Part shown: piece by piece, positions 25,986 to 39,658 of the stretch
Position numbering within the stretch: the stretch's first letter is position 1
Layout: each line of letters starts with the position of its first letter
DNA from: Brugia malayi
Taxonomy: Eukaryota > Nematoda > Chromadorea > Rhabditida > Onchocercidae
Direction of reading: 5' to 3'
Assembly (NCBI RefSeq): GCF_000002995.4
Contig: NW_025062475.1
Span: forward strand, 1,116,001 to 1,180,000
DNA length: 64,000 bases
Translations under genes and position numbers: made by a program
The notes under the pieces: model-generated
Database searches by the model: none
What the model was told of the DNA's origin: nothing
What the model saw: the letters and a program-made list of their open reading frames with translations, nothing else

Positions 25986-28900
25986 ATGATGGTTTTAAGG
26001 CATCGAAAAGTAAATAGTCATGAATTGGATGTTAATAATCATGATTGTGTGAATTTGTCTGTGGCTGAATGTAAGTTTAATCTTTCGATTTTCTTTTTTT
26101 TTCTATATTTTAAAAATTTAGAAAACTAGGTTAATGGTATTCAATCTTTTTTTTTTTTTTTGCTCGAGAATGTATACTTGGACTTTTCCTATGAATTTTT
26201 GGCACTATTCCTTATGAATTTTGAAGTGAAGTGATAATATGACTTATGATATTCTTCATTTAATTTTTTCATAGGTTATTGTACTGAATTTTCGGTCTGT
26301 CTTACGTAAAGTTTTATCAGTAACTGCTACTAACAAGGTGTAATTTATTATTATTGTAACCTTATGAAGGAATTAGCTCTTTTAGTTAATTTTATATGAT
26401 TATTCTTATTTCAAACGATAATGATTTGTTCTTTGCAGACCAAATTATCGAAGCTCCAGACTGGGATAATGGTAATGCTTATGATATGAAGAGAGATTTG
26501 GGAAAAACGATGACTCGAAGATTATTCCATTGGGGTCCACTGGCAGTGATTTGCATAACATTAACTGTATGTTCCAATCACTGTTTGTGCAATGATTCAT
26601 GAAGATTTATAAAATTTTAACCTACTGTTTTGTTGTTACCTTTCAATTTTTCGATTCTTTAAATTTTGAATTGTTCTAGTTTCTAATTTTTGCCTCAATT
26701 ACGCACAATATGTATTTAAACTCATAACTCGAATTTTTCTTTTAGATTGGAACTGCTACAACATATGTGCATTTGCAGTGGTGGCCTTTAACAACAATAA
26801 CTTCATTCTTGCATCTCTCACTTTTCCTACTATTCAATTATCTAACTCTAATTAATCTTAGCAGATCATCATTCTTTGGTCCAGGATATGCTCCATATAA
26901 TTGGAAACCACCGAGAAAGGTATGTATCATTTTTAGTACAATTTGTCATGTTATTCACAATCGTAGATATCCAGTGAACAGATTAAAGAAAACAGCTTTG
27001 ATTGGTGGAATTATATGTTAACTTCTTTTGAGGTATGAGCACAGCTGTCATCCTGTAATTAGTGCTAAATAGGATTGTTTATGGATAACTTTTATTTTTG
27101 ACTGTGGAAGAATAAAAATTTCAAGAATTCATAGTTTTAGGAGGATGAAGATCGATTACAATATTGCCGCATATGTGATGGCTTTAAGATGCCTCGTTCT
27201 CATCACTGCTCAAAATGTGGTCGCTGCGTTTGTAAAATGGATCATCATTGCCGTATGTTTTTTGATTGTTTTGAAAAGAAATTGGATTTATTGCGCTTAT
27301 AAAACTTAGGGGACGCATCTTGAAGGAGGAGTAGGCTGCATTCAAAATTTTATCAACTTTAATTATACTTAAAAAGAAAAAACATTCCCAATAGGGCTCA
27401 CCTAATCATCATGCTCCTCTATTTCTCTTTAGTTATATTAAGATAACGAAACTAAAAGCTAAACAGTAATTTAAATTGTTTGATCAGATTCAGTATTTAT
27501 TTTGCTAGATGATGTTTATCTGTCAGTTTTTCAACTTTCCTTTTTATTTCACATATTATACTTTTAGCATGGATAAATAACTGTGTTGGATATCGAAATC
27601 ATGCACTATTTGTACGTTTTCTTGCCTCAGCAATATTTGGTTGCATTCATGCTGCTATAATTCTATCTTTTGCTTTATATCGCTTTTTATTTCGGGTAAT
27701 TTTTGTTTTCATTTTTTTTTTTTACATATCTGCTATTTGCGCAAGTAATTTATCCTTCTCTCTTTTTGTTGTTATTCGTTTTGCATAATGTAGTTATCTA
27801 ATATCCATGCGTAATTGTAGTTACCCATGTTGTGGTTTTGCTGCTTTTTTGTTTCCACAAATATAATTCGCAAAAAAAAAGAAAATTTTTGATAATCAGA
27901 AAGCACTCTATTGTGATAAGTTACGTTCAGCTAATATTGATTAGCATTTATTTGCTTGTGGTGAGATATTATTCATGATATTGATGTTTTCTGAGCTATT
28001 CATTTTGTGTATTCTTGATTTTTTTTTCCTTTTTTTTTGAACATTTTCCAGTTTTTTTGCTTTTATAATTAGAGTCTTTAAGAATGCATGAATTCTATGA
28101 TTTTTGATTGAAAGTTATTGTTAACAGGTCTTCCTAGTTTATTGGTGACCTCTATTTAGAAGAAGTATGCTGTTTATGAAATATATTTTTATCGGTCGAC
28201 TGAAAGTTTCGAAATTAATCCTTTGCTAAACTTATTTATATTCACAATTTCAGGTGTGGTATTACAATTATGGTGGTAGCAATGAAATGATTATTTTATC
28301 ATTATATTCATTTATTTTTGTTATATTTGCATTTGGTCTTACATTAGGTGTCATAATTTCAGTCGGTTTTTTATTAGGTATACAGATTCGAGGTATAATT
28401 CGGAATCGTACTGGTATTGAAGATTATATCGGTAATAATTGTTGAAACGATTTCAAACAACTCTTTACTAATATTTAATTTTTTTCTGAAATTGTTAAAT
28501 GAGAAATTATTATAAGATGTATTAATACACATCAATTGCAGACGAGTTAACTTCTGAGTGAAATATATAGTATAAAATTTTTAAATGTTAACATCAAATA
28601 ATTATGGCATTCATACTTGTTGCAGTTGATAAAGCAAACGCACGTGAACGAAATGCTGCATTTATCTATCCGTACGATTTGGGTTGGCGACGTAATATTT
28701 CTGATGTGTTATTAACATGGGATGGTATGCCAAAAGGAAATGGAATTTGGTGGCCTGTTATACATCCAACTACACAGTTTACACTTTCGGTTCGTTATTT
28801 TAAAGCAGAAAATTTTTTTTTTTGAACTAATTATAAATATAAAATCGAAAATGATTTAGGAAAACTGTTTGAATATAGCCCATTTTCTTTATGTTTTATA

Positions 28901-30820
28901 GGAATAAATTATTCTAGGTGGTCTTTGTCATTTTTCTAATAATAAAAGTTGGGTTACGTTTTTCCTAAATATATGTTACTTTTTTTTTTCAAAGGATCTT
29001 GTATTCGTTATTTTTTTTTTTTGCTAAGAATTTCTTTCATATAACTACCATAACTATAATTCCACTTCAGTTTTTGCTGAAAACAAAAAATTCAGTCAAT
29101 AGAATTTTTCTGGTACATCTCAGAACACTTTTACGTATTAGTGCCTTTCTAAATCAACGCTTCAAGCTTACTATCTTGAATTTTTTCAGTCCAAGATGAT
29201 ATTAAATCTAATTAATTCCTCTAAAGAAGTAAAATAACATCAAGTAAATATTTGAATAAAATTATCAAGTGAATATTTGAATATGTAGTATTAAATATCT
29301 GAAGCTGATTAGGAGAAATTTGTTTCTCCATAACCATTGCGTCTGCATAGAAAAAGGAAGAAAAATTGATATTAAAAAGAATTGTGCTCTATTAAAGTTT
29401 CTAGACTTTAGAAAATTATTTCGAATTCTATCACAAATTCCAAAGGAGTTGAAAAAAAAAAAAAAAAAAAAGAAAAGAAAGAAAGAAATAAATAAAATCT
29501 GTAAACATTTTTACTTCAGTTTTTACCAAATATTTTCTGACATTGTTTGGACGAGGTTTATTTTCTTTTAAATGTTACTGTTATGCAAAATAATTATGAA
29601 AAGAAAATGAATTTTTCCTAAACCGTATTAGCAAATATTTTGTATAAACTGAAGTAAAAATTATCCCTCATCCTGATATGTAAAAAGAAAATTTCAAGTC
29701 CCTGTTTATTCTCAAAACTCAGTAGACAGTTAAGATTGGCGACATATTCATACATGCATTATTTAATATTTGCTATGTTGCGATGATTAAGGCATTGACT
29801 CAATGTCCTTCATTCTTCTTTTGAAGTATGCCTCTCACTTCTATCACAGCAAAGCTTTTAATTCGAGCCATTTAAGAGATTATTATTGTTATTATTCACA
29901 GTTTGGTTGATTTAGTAGTGGCGGTGATGGCGGTGCATCCTTTAGTTGTCAAATGACACACACATACGGAGACACTTATGCATAAACAAATGGATTCATC
30001 AATTTATCTAAAAGAAATGACATTTTTGGCTTAGCTCATTTTGATTATTAATTGCTTCATTTAGAGAATTTATTTTTTTAAACAAAAAGAAAAGAGATGG
30101 TTTTCTTTCATTTTATACTAAAGTTATAATATTAAAGTTATATTAAATGTTGCATGCAAATTACTTCTTATTGTCAAAGATTCTTGCATAATTCGTTCAA
30201 AGATAAGTACCATAATAATTTTGAAAGTAAACTAATTTATGATTATTCATTTTTATTACTAATTCTAATGGTATTTTTGATATTTGAACTTTTTTTTTTT
30301 TCGGATAACAAAATTTGCTGTTTTTTTTTACCATATTTGAACAAAATATTTTGAGGAAGAGCAGTTGTTGCAAAAGAAATACAAACGAGATAATGCTCAT
30401 AAAGTTGAAATTATACGGGAATTCCCGGGTGGTTATTGTACATCTTTTAAATTTGGTATTTCTGTTTGGTTTTGTCAACCATGGTCAGACGAAATACGAC
30501 AAATGGTTAGGGTGAGTTTTCATTTTTATTAAAGTTATCTAATTGTAAGTTATTGTTCATTCTCCACTTGCAATTTAATTTACAACACATGAAAATTTTG
30601 AATTCCAGAATCAAATTTTTGTTTGTGAATTAAGATTTGATCATAAACTTTTCCTGCTATAAGAAAGATTTTTAAGATTGGCGAAATTTGGATGGTAACT
30701 CGAGTCCGTAAACATTGGTTTTATGGTGCTTTACTGGATGGGCAGAAAGCTACGGAACAGGAAAAAGAAAAAATTATAATTAGAGGATGGTTTCCGCGAG
30801 TATGCGCTCGAAGATTATGA
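25986..30820 (+). CDS. ZDHHC6: DHHC palmitoyltransferase, ZDHHC6-like
   Basis: Nine exons: 25986-26070, 26439-26566, 26746-26919, 27141-27252, 27568-27695, 28254-28431, 28626-28789, 30356-30511 and 30677-30820. All are in frame, giving 422 residues (human ZDHHC6 is about 413). This membrane enzyme transfers palmitate to cysteines of ER proteins through an acyl-Cys intermediate on the DHHC cysteine. The cysteine-rich domain is complete: YCRICDGFKMPRSHHC, SKCGRC, then DHHC at 163-166, followed by PWINNCVGYRNHALF. Four hydrophobic segments are visible, two before and two after it (near 59-76, 88-107, 180-200 and 225-255). The C-terminal part (about 324-422, with WMVTRVRKHWFYGALLDG and GWFPRVCARR) matches the SH3-like domain that marks ZDHHC6 among DHHC enzymes. 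It ends CARRL, without the KKNR-type ER signal known from vertebrates. The 30356 acceptor (TTTTGAG) is atypical. The rest is firm. Confidence 0.88.
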
Positions 30821-33800
30821 TAAAAAATTAGAAATAATAATCTTTTTCTGCTTGAATTTCAAACCTTTTGAAAATTTTCGTTGTTATTTCATCGACAACA
30901 TTCTTAATATTGTTGGAAAGGAGAAGTTGGACTATAAATCTGCAATATTTCATTTATTTACTTTAAATTTAATACTGATCAACCAGTATATCGTTGTATT
31001 TATGCTGGCAAATTTTTTCAAAGATTAGCAAAGCTTTTTTTGTTTGATTTTGGTGTATAATACTACTTTTAAAAAGAAATTAAATATATGGATGGTTCAA
31101 AATCTGCTCTCTCAAATTCTGAAATATTTTACTGCTGTTTAACATATTATAAATATATGAAAATTATTAAAGATTCGAAATCTCTCTAATGCAGATTATC
31201 TTTTTTTTTTTTTTCTCAGAAAGAAAAAAAAAAGAAATCTGAGATATGATCTTAATTAATGTTATTTATGATACTATTTTCTAGAATTTTCTGCAGCAGT
31301 ATCAATCATTCTTTTTGCTAATAGATAATAAATGCTATTGTTGAATACTATTATCAGCATTTTCATTTAAAATTGTTAACATTATGTGCTAAATAGATTT
31401 TGGCAAATTTTTGTAAATCATGAACACATCATTTAGGCATTTTTATAAGTTGTGTATTGCCAATTGATATTGATTGGTGATTTTTTTGATATTATTTTTG
31501 GTCTTTTTCTCTGTTATTTATAAATTTTGTTTTCAATATTTTTGTGATATTTATATTTTGGATTTGTATAATTAGTAAAGCATACAATTTGACAAATGTT
31601 GTAGATTATAATGTGTGTTTGGCACAGATGACGAAGTTTATGAGTAATCTGAAGAAGATATTTTGAAAATGTAAGATTTGATGAAATAATTATGATGATC
31701 GTATCCTGTGATGATTGATACTGTAGGATGGATTACTGTATGTAAATTAGCGCTTCCTCTTTGAATTTATAGTTTTGTGTTTGCTGGAAGAGAATTTTTT
31801 ATAGTTTCAATTTTAGTGCATGTATATTAACAAATGGATAATGCTTGGATACGGTAATGTTAATTGGTATTGATTTAATTTCATTTTTGCTATTATTTCT
31901 TTGTTATAAGTTTTTAAAATTAACTCCAGAGTTGCAGAAATTAGGAGTGAATGTATTCTGTAAGATAATTTATCAGATTTATTTATTGAGGAATAAAATT
32001 GTTAATCAGTTTCCTTAAGTATATGAGTTAGTGATATGATAAAATGGATTAATTGATGAGATCAGTATGTTTCTCATAAATAAATTTTAATCTAAAAATA
32101 AAAAAGAAAGCAATGAATGGAATAAATTTAGTTGCAAGCTAAAATTTTGGAAACATATGAGAAATTTCTGTTAATTATTAATTTTTTTTTTATTAGGATA
32201 TATGTTGAATATTACTGCTGAAAGTTATACTTTTCCTGAAAATTATATTTTTCCTGAAAACTAAAATTATACTCAAATTGCAACATTTTATACGATTATA
32301 TCTCCGATAGAATTATATCATAGAAAATTTCAATTCAATTTAACATTTCCATATAGTGACTGGACATTACTGATTTAATCAAATAATAAGAACATATATT
32401 TGTAGTTCAAAGTTATTGCTGGATGAAAAGTTGAAATACTTTTAATAAATTGAATGCATTCATGGTATTGTTCAATGATTTTGATTTTCCGGAAGAGATT
32501 GAACCAAGAAATTTGTTAAAGTATATAAACTTTATAAAATTCATAGAATGTTTAATTTAAAATGAGGATAAAATAAAAATTAGCTTCCATCTTTCGATGA
32601 ATCATTGTAATATTTTATGAAACGATGATGTCATCATCCGGTAAATTATAATTGACAATTTTCATTCATTCATATTCATTTGTTTTTCCGATTCTTCTCA
32701 TTGCGATAAAAAAAGAAAAGGAAAACACGAATCATCGATGGTATACGGTATTGATTATAGGTTATGATAAAAAAAAGAATTCAATTTTCATGCTGAAAAT
32801 ATTAAATGAGGATGAGAAATTTGAAAAGAATTTAAAGATATGATCAATAAAATTAAAATTCATCAATTTCACATATTATGTAAATTATTTAGAAATTGAT
32901 ATAATCTAGAATGGAATTTTTTAAATTCATGATATAGATTTCAAACACATAAAAGTGCGCTCTTACGGAATTTTTCTCAAATAGTTATGACTAACAGAGA
33001 ATCATGAAGTAATGATAGATCGATAATCGATATGTTGATTATATTTTAAACGTAAGTAAATATCCTTAAGCATTGATTAAGCATTAATCATTATTGATTA
33101 GCTAACATAGTATTACTCATTCTATAAAGATCACAGTTTAGTGAAGATGTTCTTCTCAAAGGATGAAAAAAATCTTTGTATTTTATTAGCTGGAAATATG
33201 AATCATAGAAATAGAAAGGTCAACTTAATCAGTTAGATGAAATCATTATGTAAATATCGAACTTTCCGATAATTACGATGAAGGTAATTAAGAACTTAAA
33301 AAGAATGATAGAGATTTGAAAGAAAAAGAAAAGAAATTGCAAAAAAATAAAGTTAGAAAAAAGATTTCTGATTTATTTTTGATGAATTTCAGTATAATTA
33401 GTATAATGATTTTTCTTATTTTTAACTTAATATTATGGTAAATGATTCAGTAAAAACAAAATTTGCAAATGAAAATGTTATTTGATAGATCAATAAATTT
33501 ACTTAATGCTTAAAAACTCAAATTATAATTAGCAAAGTTTTAGTTTTTCTCTTTACATAAATCTATTTATTTATTTACTTATTTATTCATCCATTTAAAT
33601 ATGTACAATTGCAACATAATAAAATTTCTTCCTTCAAAAAACTATTTTCATTTTAAAATTTAAACTAAGATCTTAATTAATGAATGAATTATTGAATTAT
33701 CAATTAACTTATTTGATTTTGTCTTTATTTTCCCAATCCATAATTTACTCTTTCGCTTAATTTATAACCATCGAGATATGAGTTAAAACAAAATGAAGAA

Positions 33801-34998
33801 ACATATACGATAAAGTCTTATTCAGGAAAATTCTATCAAATTATTCCTGTTCATTTCCGGATTATAATCATCCGGAATGTTTTCTAATACTAGTTTTCAA
33901 ATCTTTCACAAATAGAGCTACCAATTTGTTATCCTTTTATTTCCTGATATTTTTCTAGGAAGCTATGGAAATTTTCGGTTATCCCTCAATTGATTAGCAA
34001 AGAATAGATCATTTCCGGCTTAAAAAATTTGACCTTTCATTTCAGGTTTAAAATTTTGAAAATGCACTAAGACAACCGGAAAGTATGTCATCATCAAAGA
34101 CGGAGCACACAGCATGGAGACGACATACGATGACAATGACAATGATGATGACATCGGCGACACGAAAAATAATCTATCAGCTATCCGATCTACGAAAACA
34201 GAACAGACCTCCCTCTCTCTTCCTCTTCCTCCTCCTCCTCCTTCTCTCTGTGTACATTTAGTTATTGCTATTGCTGCTGTTGCTATTGCTTCGACTATCC
34301 CAATTCATATTATTTAGATCGAATCAGACTTGATCGAATTAGATCTGATCGAATTAGATTTAATCTCATTTAGAAATGCTTCAAGTTTAAATCTTATAAA
34401 TTTGACAGTATATTTGACAAGCCGATTCAATTTCTCTCTTTTGTTGCAGTAAATTTACATCATTAATTAGTAGCTGAAATGAATTTTGAACTTTTTCATT
34501 TCTTTAAAAATATAACTTTAGTCAGTAGACGTAACCTGAATCCTAACTTATTACGTGTATATCAAGTTTTACGTTTGTATATAGTAAGCTAAGTTCCACG
34601 TTTAATATAAAATGATAATAATTATTAATGAAATTTTTGTTTCATTCAACTATTAAATATTTTTTCCCATAATAATTCGATCGTTTATCATTGCATCGAT
34701 AGTATACAAAAATGTACAAAGTGTATTACTGTGACTATAAGAAATCTTAATTTATCGATGTTACGTGAAACGTGTAATTGTTTTTATATCGAGAAATATC
34801 ACAAGATATAGTACGTCAGTTTTATTTTATATTTAATCAGAATTAATCTCAATGAACTAATTACCTCTGAGATAAAATATGTGAAATTTTACTACGTATT
34901 ATCAAAATATTGCAATTGATTATTATTACACTTAATTAATATTGCATTTCTGTAATTAAAGCTAAAATTAGATCAACTTACTAATCTCGATCAAATAA
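30821..34998. other. intergenic region, nothing coding recognised
   Basis: AT-rich DNA with few long homopolymers compared with the left part of the window. A 67-codon open frame at 34114-34317 is built of GAC/GAT, CTC and GCT/ATT simple repeats and is not convincing. A cluster of TTCCGG-type motifs occurs at 33855-34080, within about 1.1 kb of the next start codon, where promoter elements might lie. Confidence 0.55.
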
Positions 34999-37900
34999 AT
35001 GGCGCAAAGTTATGTCGATATTGATTCATTGCTAGAAGATTATGCATGGCGGCATTTCAAAGATATTCAAAGTTTACGCAAAACACGTTTGGATGATTTC
35101 AAAGGTCTTGAGAAAGAAGACGTAGAATTTATTTTGGTAAGTTTATAATTTTATAACGCTAAAAGCAAATGAATTCTTTTTTCTCTACTGATAAAATTTA
35201 ATTGAACTCTCAACTAACAAGTTTTAATATATTTTATCTTTTTTGTAGAATTCATCATTTTTACTGATTATTTTAAAAGTTTTTTTTTTTTTTTCAGAAC
35301 CGTTAGCAAAGTTTTTTTTTTTAAGTTTTTGAATTTGCTGCGAATTGTTTGTATGACTATATCTTAGCTGATAAAAATGATTATTTAAGAGATCATTTCT
35401 CAATTTATCAGCTAATAATATTTTTACCTTTGCTACATTGCGGAATAATTTTACACATAATTTGATGATTAGATATAATTCATTTTTCTGAAATTTGATT
35501 TTATTTAGAAAAAGTTTTTCATGAAATTTCAATGTTTCTTTATTTTTATCACTATTTTCTCTTAATTCTTCAATTTTAACTCAATATTATCAGTTGAATT
35601 TTGTACACTAAACGATTAAAATAACACTAATCTATTGAATAAACATAATGTCAAATACTTTAGCAATTCTAAACGATTACAAAAATTTTTATTAATTTGA
35701 AAAACACTAATTATTTCATTTTTACTTACTTAAATGACTACAATTGTAGAATTACTTTATTCATCTAAAAATTAAATTAATTACTTGTTTACAACAATTT
35801 CATCATGTCTTCTTACCTTTATAACAATTGCTGTCCGAAAGGAATTATTTGACATTTTCCGAACAAATAATTTGTCGTCAACAGATCGACTGATATCCAT
35901 CTATCATTAATTCTTTAATGTTTAACAGTTGATATCAAGTGAGTAAGTGATTCTTATCAAATCAACATAACTGTTCTTATCTTTTAGTAGGAATGTAACA
36001 TTTTTGAAATGATTTGGTAAATTCCAACAATTTTATCTCACAATGAAAGCAAAATTAATTTGTTTCTTTTTCCTGAAATTTTTTTGTTTATTTTTTTCAT
36101 TCTTAATGCATAATGCTTAGATTTGAACAATGCGAATAATTTTTAGATTTTAAATTTGCAATTATTTTTTTTTAATCTGTTTATTTCTTTTTACTAATTT
36201 TAACTTTAAATTTGTTTTCAGATAAAATCATTTTCATCATTTTTTAAGTATACTGTGATACATTTTTAAAGTTTTTTTTTTTCGTGCTTTTTCGAAATTT
36301 TATTGCATTAGCAACAAGAACAAAGTATGTTGCTGTAGTAAAGCAAATGTTTCATTCATTTTTCCTTTCAGTTTTTTTTTCCCCTCCGTTTCCTCATTTT
36401 TGAAATACACTAAACGAATAGATTTAGTTAAAAAAAAATAATGATAATAAAGTTTTGATATAAATGTAAAACTTAAATATTATCTCATATAATTTGAACA
36501 TTCTGATGTAAATCTTAAATTATGTAAGGAATATCGTCGAAATGATAGAAAACTTTTCAGTAAATTATTAACTTCAAATTATCTTTTAAAATAATGAAAA
36601 TGAAATTATATGGAAGATAAGACAAGATGAAATATAAAAGTGTAATTAGTGCTCTATTGAAAATGCTTAGCTTAAATAATACAAGCAATAAATAACTTTT
36701 GCTTGATTAGCTTTTTGTTATTTCACTCAAATAGTTGTTGATCTTATCATAAATGCTAATAGTGAAAAGATTGATATTGAAGAATTCAAAAATATTACAA
36801 TCAAAATTTATAAGGAGATAATATCTTCATAATATTAATATAATCAATTCAATTTATAGTATTGATATTTCCAATCGATAACATTTACCACTTTTTTCTG
36901 ATCCACCTATTACAATTCATTGAGAGACAAAGGGAGAGAGAGGGAGAGAGAGAGAAGAGAGAAAGGTAGAAATAAGAAATAATTCTTAATGTTGATTTTA
37001 AAATTCTATCCCTTTTCCAAATTTACTAATCCAAATGTTAGTAGGAGAAGCATTATATTTCCAATCATCGTTATCTGAAGTGCTTAACAAAATGGTACTA
37101 ATCCCATTGGTAAATATAAAGCTTAAGCTTTTCGCTTCCAGTTGCTACTACTTATCTATGACAATAGCGCCAATGATGCTTCTCCACTTCTAGAAGTGAG
37201 AATATTTTCTCCTTCAGTGAGAAATAACACTCTCAAATTATTTCTATCTCTTATTTTTTTCATTGTATTTTATTAAAGTACTAAATAAAAATATTTCTTT
37301 TAAATGACAAAAAAAAAAAAACGGAAAATTCTAATACCAAATAGAATAAATAGTAAAAAAGATGAAAATTAAAAAAAAAATCAATTTAATAAATTAAATT
37401 CAGTTAGCAAAAATATACGTATGTCTATTTTCCTATGAATTATTTATCAGTTAATATGTTCATCTCCATGCAATCATCTAAACCAAATTTTCAAAAATGG
37501 CAAAAAGAAGGAAATGAAATATTTTTCCTAAAAAAAAATAAATAAATAAAAAATAAACAATTTAAAAATTTTTCTAAGATCAAGCAGTGAAAAGTATTAT
37601 GAGGTGTCTTAGGGTGGTTGGTGAAAAATATCAAAAATTACATAAAATTCAAAAAAAAAGTCAATTTAGGAGAGGAAAAAAATATGTATTTCTGATTGAA
37701 TTTTATTTTCTCAAATATTCAAATTTTTGTTATAGATTTAATGATAGCACAGTAATGATAATGATGATAATGTTGATAATGATGATGCTATTAAAATATC
37801 AGAGGAAAATGAATGAAGAAGAAGAGGAATCGATTGAAATGTGATAAACATTTTCTTAAAGTGGTCGTTTTCGAGTGAATGTAGAACAAAATGAAAGCTT

Positions 37901-39627
37901 TAGTAAATTTAAGCTATCCGTCAATCAAATGGTCGCTTCAGGGCTGTTTCAATCAATTTACGTTTCTATCTCGCAAATTCAAGATTAATAGCTTAGAGCA
38001 AGGGAATGAAGAAATGCAAGAAAATAATTATCATTTCCACTTAAGCTTTCCCCAGCAGGTGTTTAAATTGGGGCAAAACAACAACGAATTGCTTTAGTCA
38101 TTCACATTTAATTCTTCTATAGAATATTTCCCTTCCTTAGAAAAAAAAAAAATAAAATAAAATAAAAACAAAAATTTTTTTTTCCTCTAAAAATATTTTT
38201 CTGAACAAATCTTAACAAAATCAATAAATTATGCAAAAATATTTTCAGTTTTCAAAATTGCAAATTAAATAAACTTTTAAGCTAGGAGTGATAACAAATA
38301 TTATTTCATTTAAACTTTCCCGGAAGCAGGTGTTTTGGACGATAAAGCTAAAACCATTTGCCCTAATCTTTCTCATTTTATTTCCATAATGAATAAATGA
38401 TTTCATCCATGATTAAAAAGAAATTTTAAAGAAGAATCTCCTCTTTTTTTTTAGGGGAAAAATTTTGTGTAAATTTTAGAGAGACTAATAAATTATGTAT
38501 AATTATTTTATTTTAAAATTGCAATGAAATAACCATTATATAAAGGTTTTTTTCCACTTTAAAATTGTATTGTTTCCTTTTTGATCTTCATTGAAATTTC
38601 GTGATATTATTTGAAGGAAATGTTTTGTTAAACAAATAATGAAAGGGAAGTACGAGTAAATTCTGAATTTTAATTCAAAAGCAACTTTACATCAAATTTA
38701 TTAATGACAGGAATCATTCGATATCTTCGTCACCATGCTAATGAAATAAAATAAATAAACATAAAAATTTAAGATGAAAATAATATTAAGTTATTGATAC
38801 AATGTGAATTTACATCAATAATTGTTAATAACTTTTGAAAAAATAAAATATGAAGTGGAATCGAAATCAATTGATTCATTTGATTAATAAAAACAATTTT
38901 TATAAGTTTTATTGTGGTATTTTGCAACTATAAATTAAGTTTAATGTAACTTTGGATTTCTTCCAATAAAGTAATTCGAAAATTTTCCACTAAAAAATTT
39001 GAGCTTCTTCAAGTAAGTACTCGGATTTCTTTTACAATGATATTTCGAATTTACCCACTACGACATTTCAAGTGAAATACCTGAAATTTCTCCCACTGAA
39101 GCATTATTTTAATTTTTTAGTTTTTACCTCAAGGATAAAATACACGGTGTTTTTCTTTTATCATATCACTTTTTTCCCTTTTAATGTAATATATTCAACA
39201 AAGACAAAAAAATGTTGTATATGTGTTTCTCAGTAAACAAATTGCTTTTATTTAGCATTAGTTATTTTTTTTTTCTTTTTCATCACTGAAACTTATTCAC
39301 AGATAGCATAAAGTAAATCAATATAGATCATTTATCATATTTGATCATTAATGACCGAAAAATTCATTTGCTGTTTCATTTTAGATACTTTATACAAGTA
39401 TCTAAAATATGTCAAGAATTATATTATAACACATTTTATACAACTCTATTTTCAATTTACCCAAATGTAAAAGATACCCATTCTATCTTCTTTACTAAGT
39501 TTTTGGGTTTACCCACAAAAATGCAATGAAAACTGCAATAATTTCAAGCATTCACCTCATCAAGAGAGCAACCGATCATCAACAATGCATGCGATGTCGA
39601 TTGATAATGCCTATCTGATCACAATCG

Positions 39628-39658
<31 letters not shown>

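Noticed and set aside
34114..34317. 67-codon frame with acidic start and hydrophobic end
   Set aside because: Built from GAC/GAT, CTC and GCT/ATT simple repeats, with no neighbouring exon and no family resemblance.
37587..38097. Two 68-85-codon frames in the first intron of the ETX/MTX2-like gene
   Set aside because: Simple composition (Met/Ile and Glu runs) or no recognisable feature; no splice sites in a matching phase.
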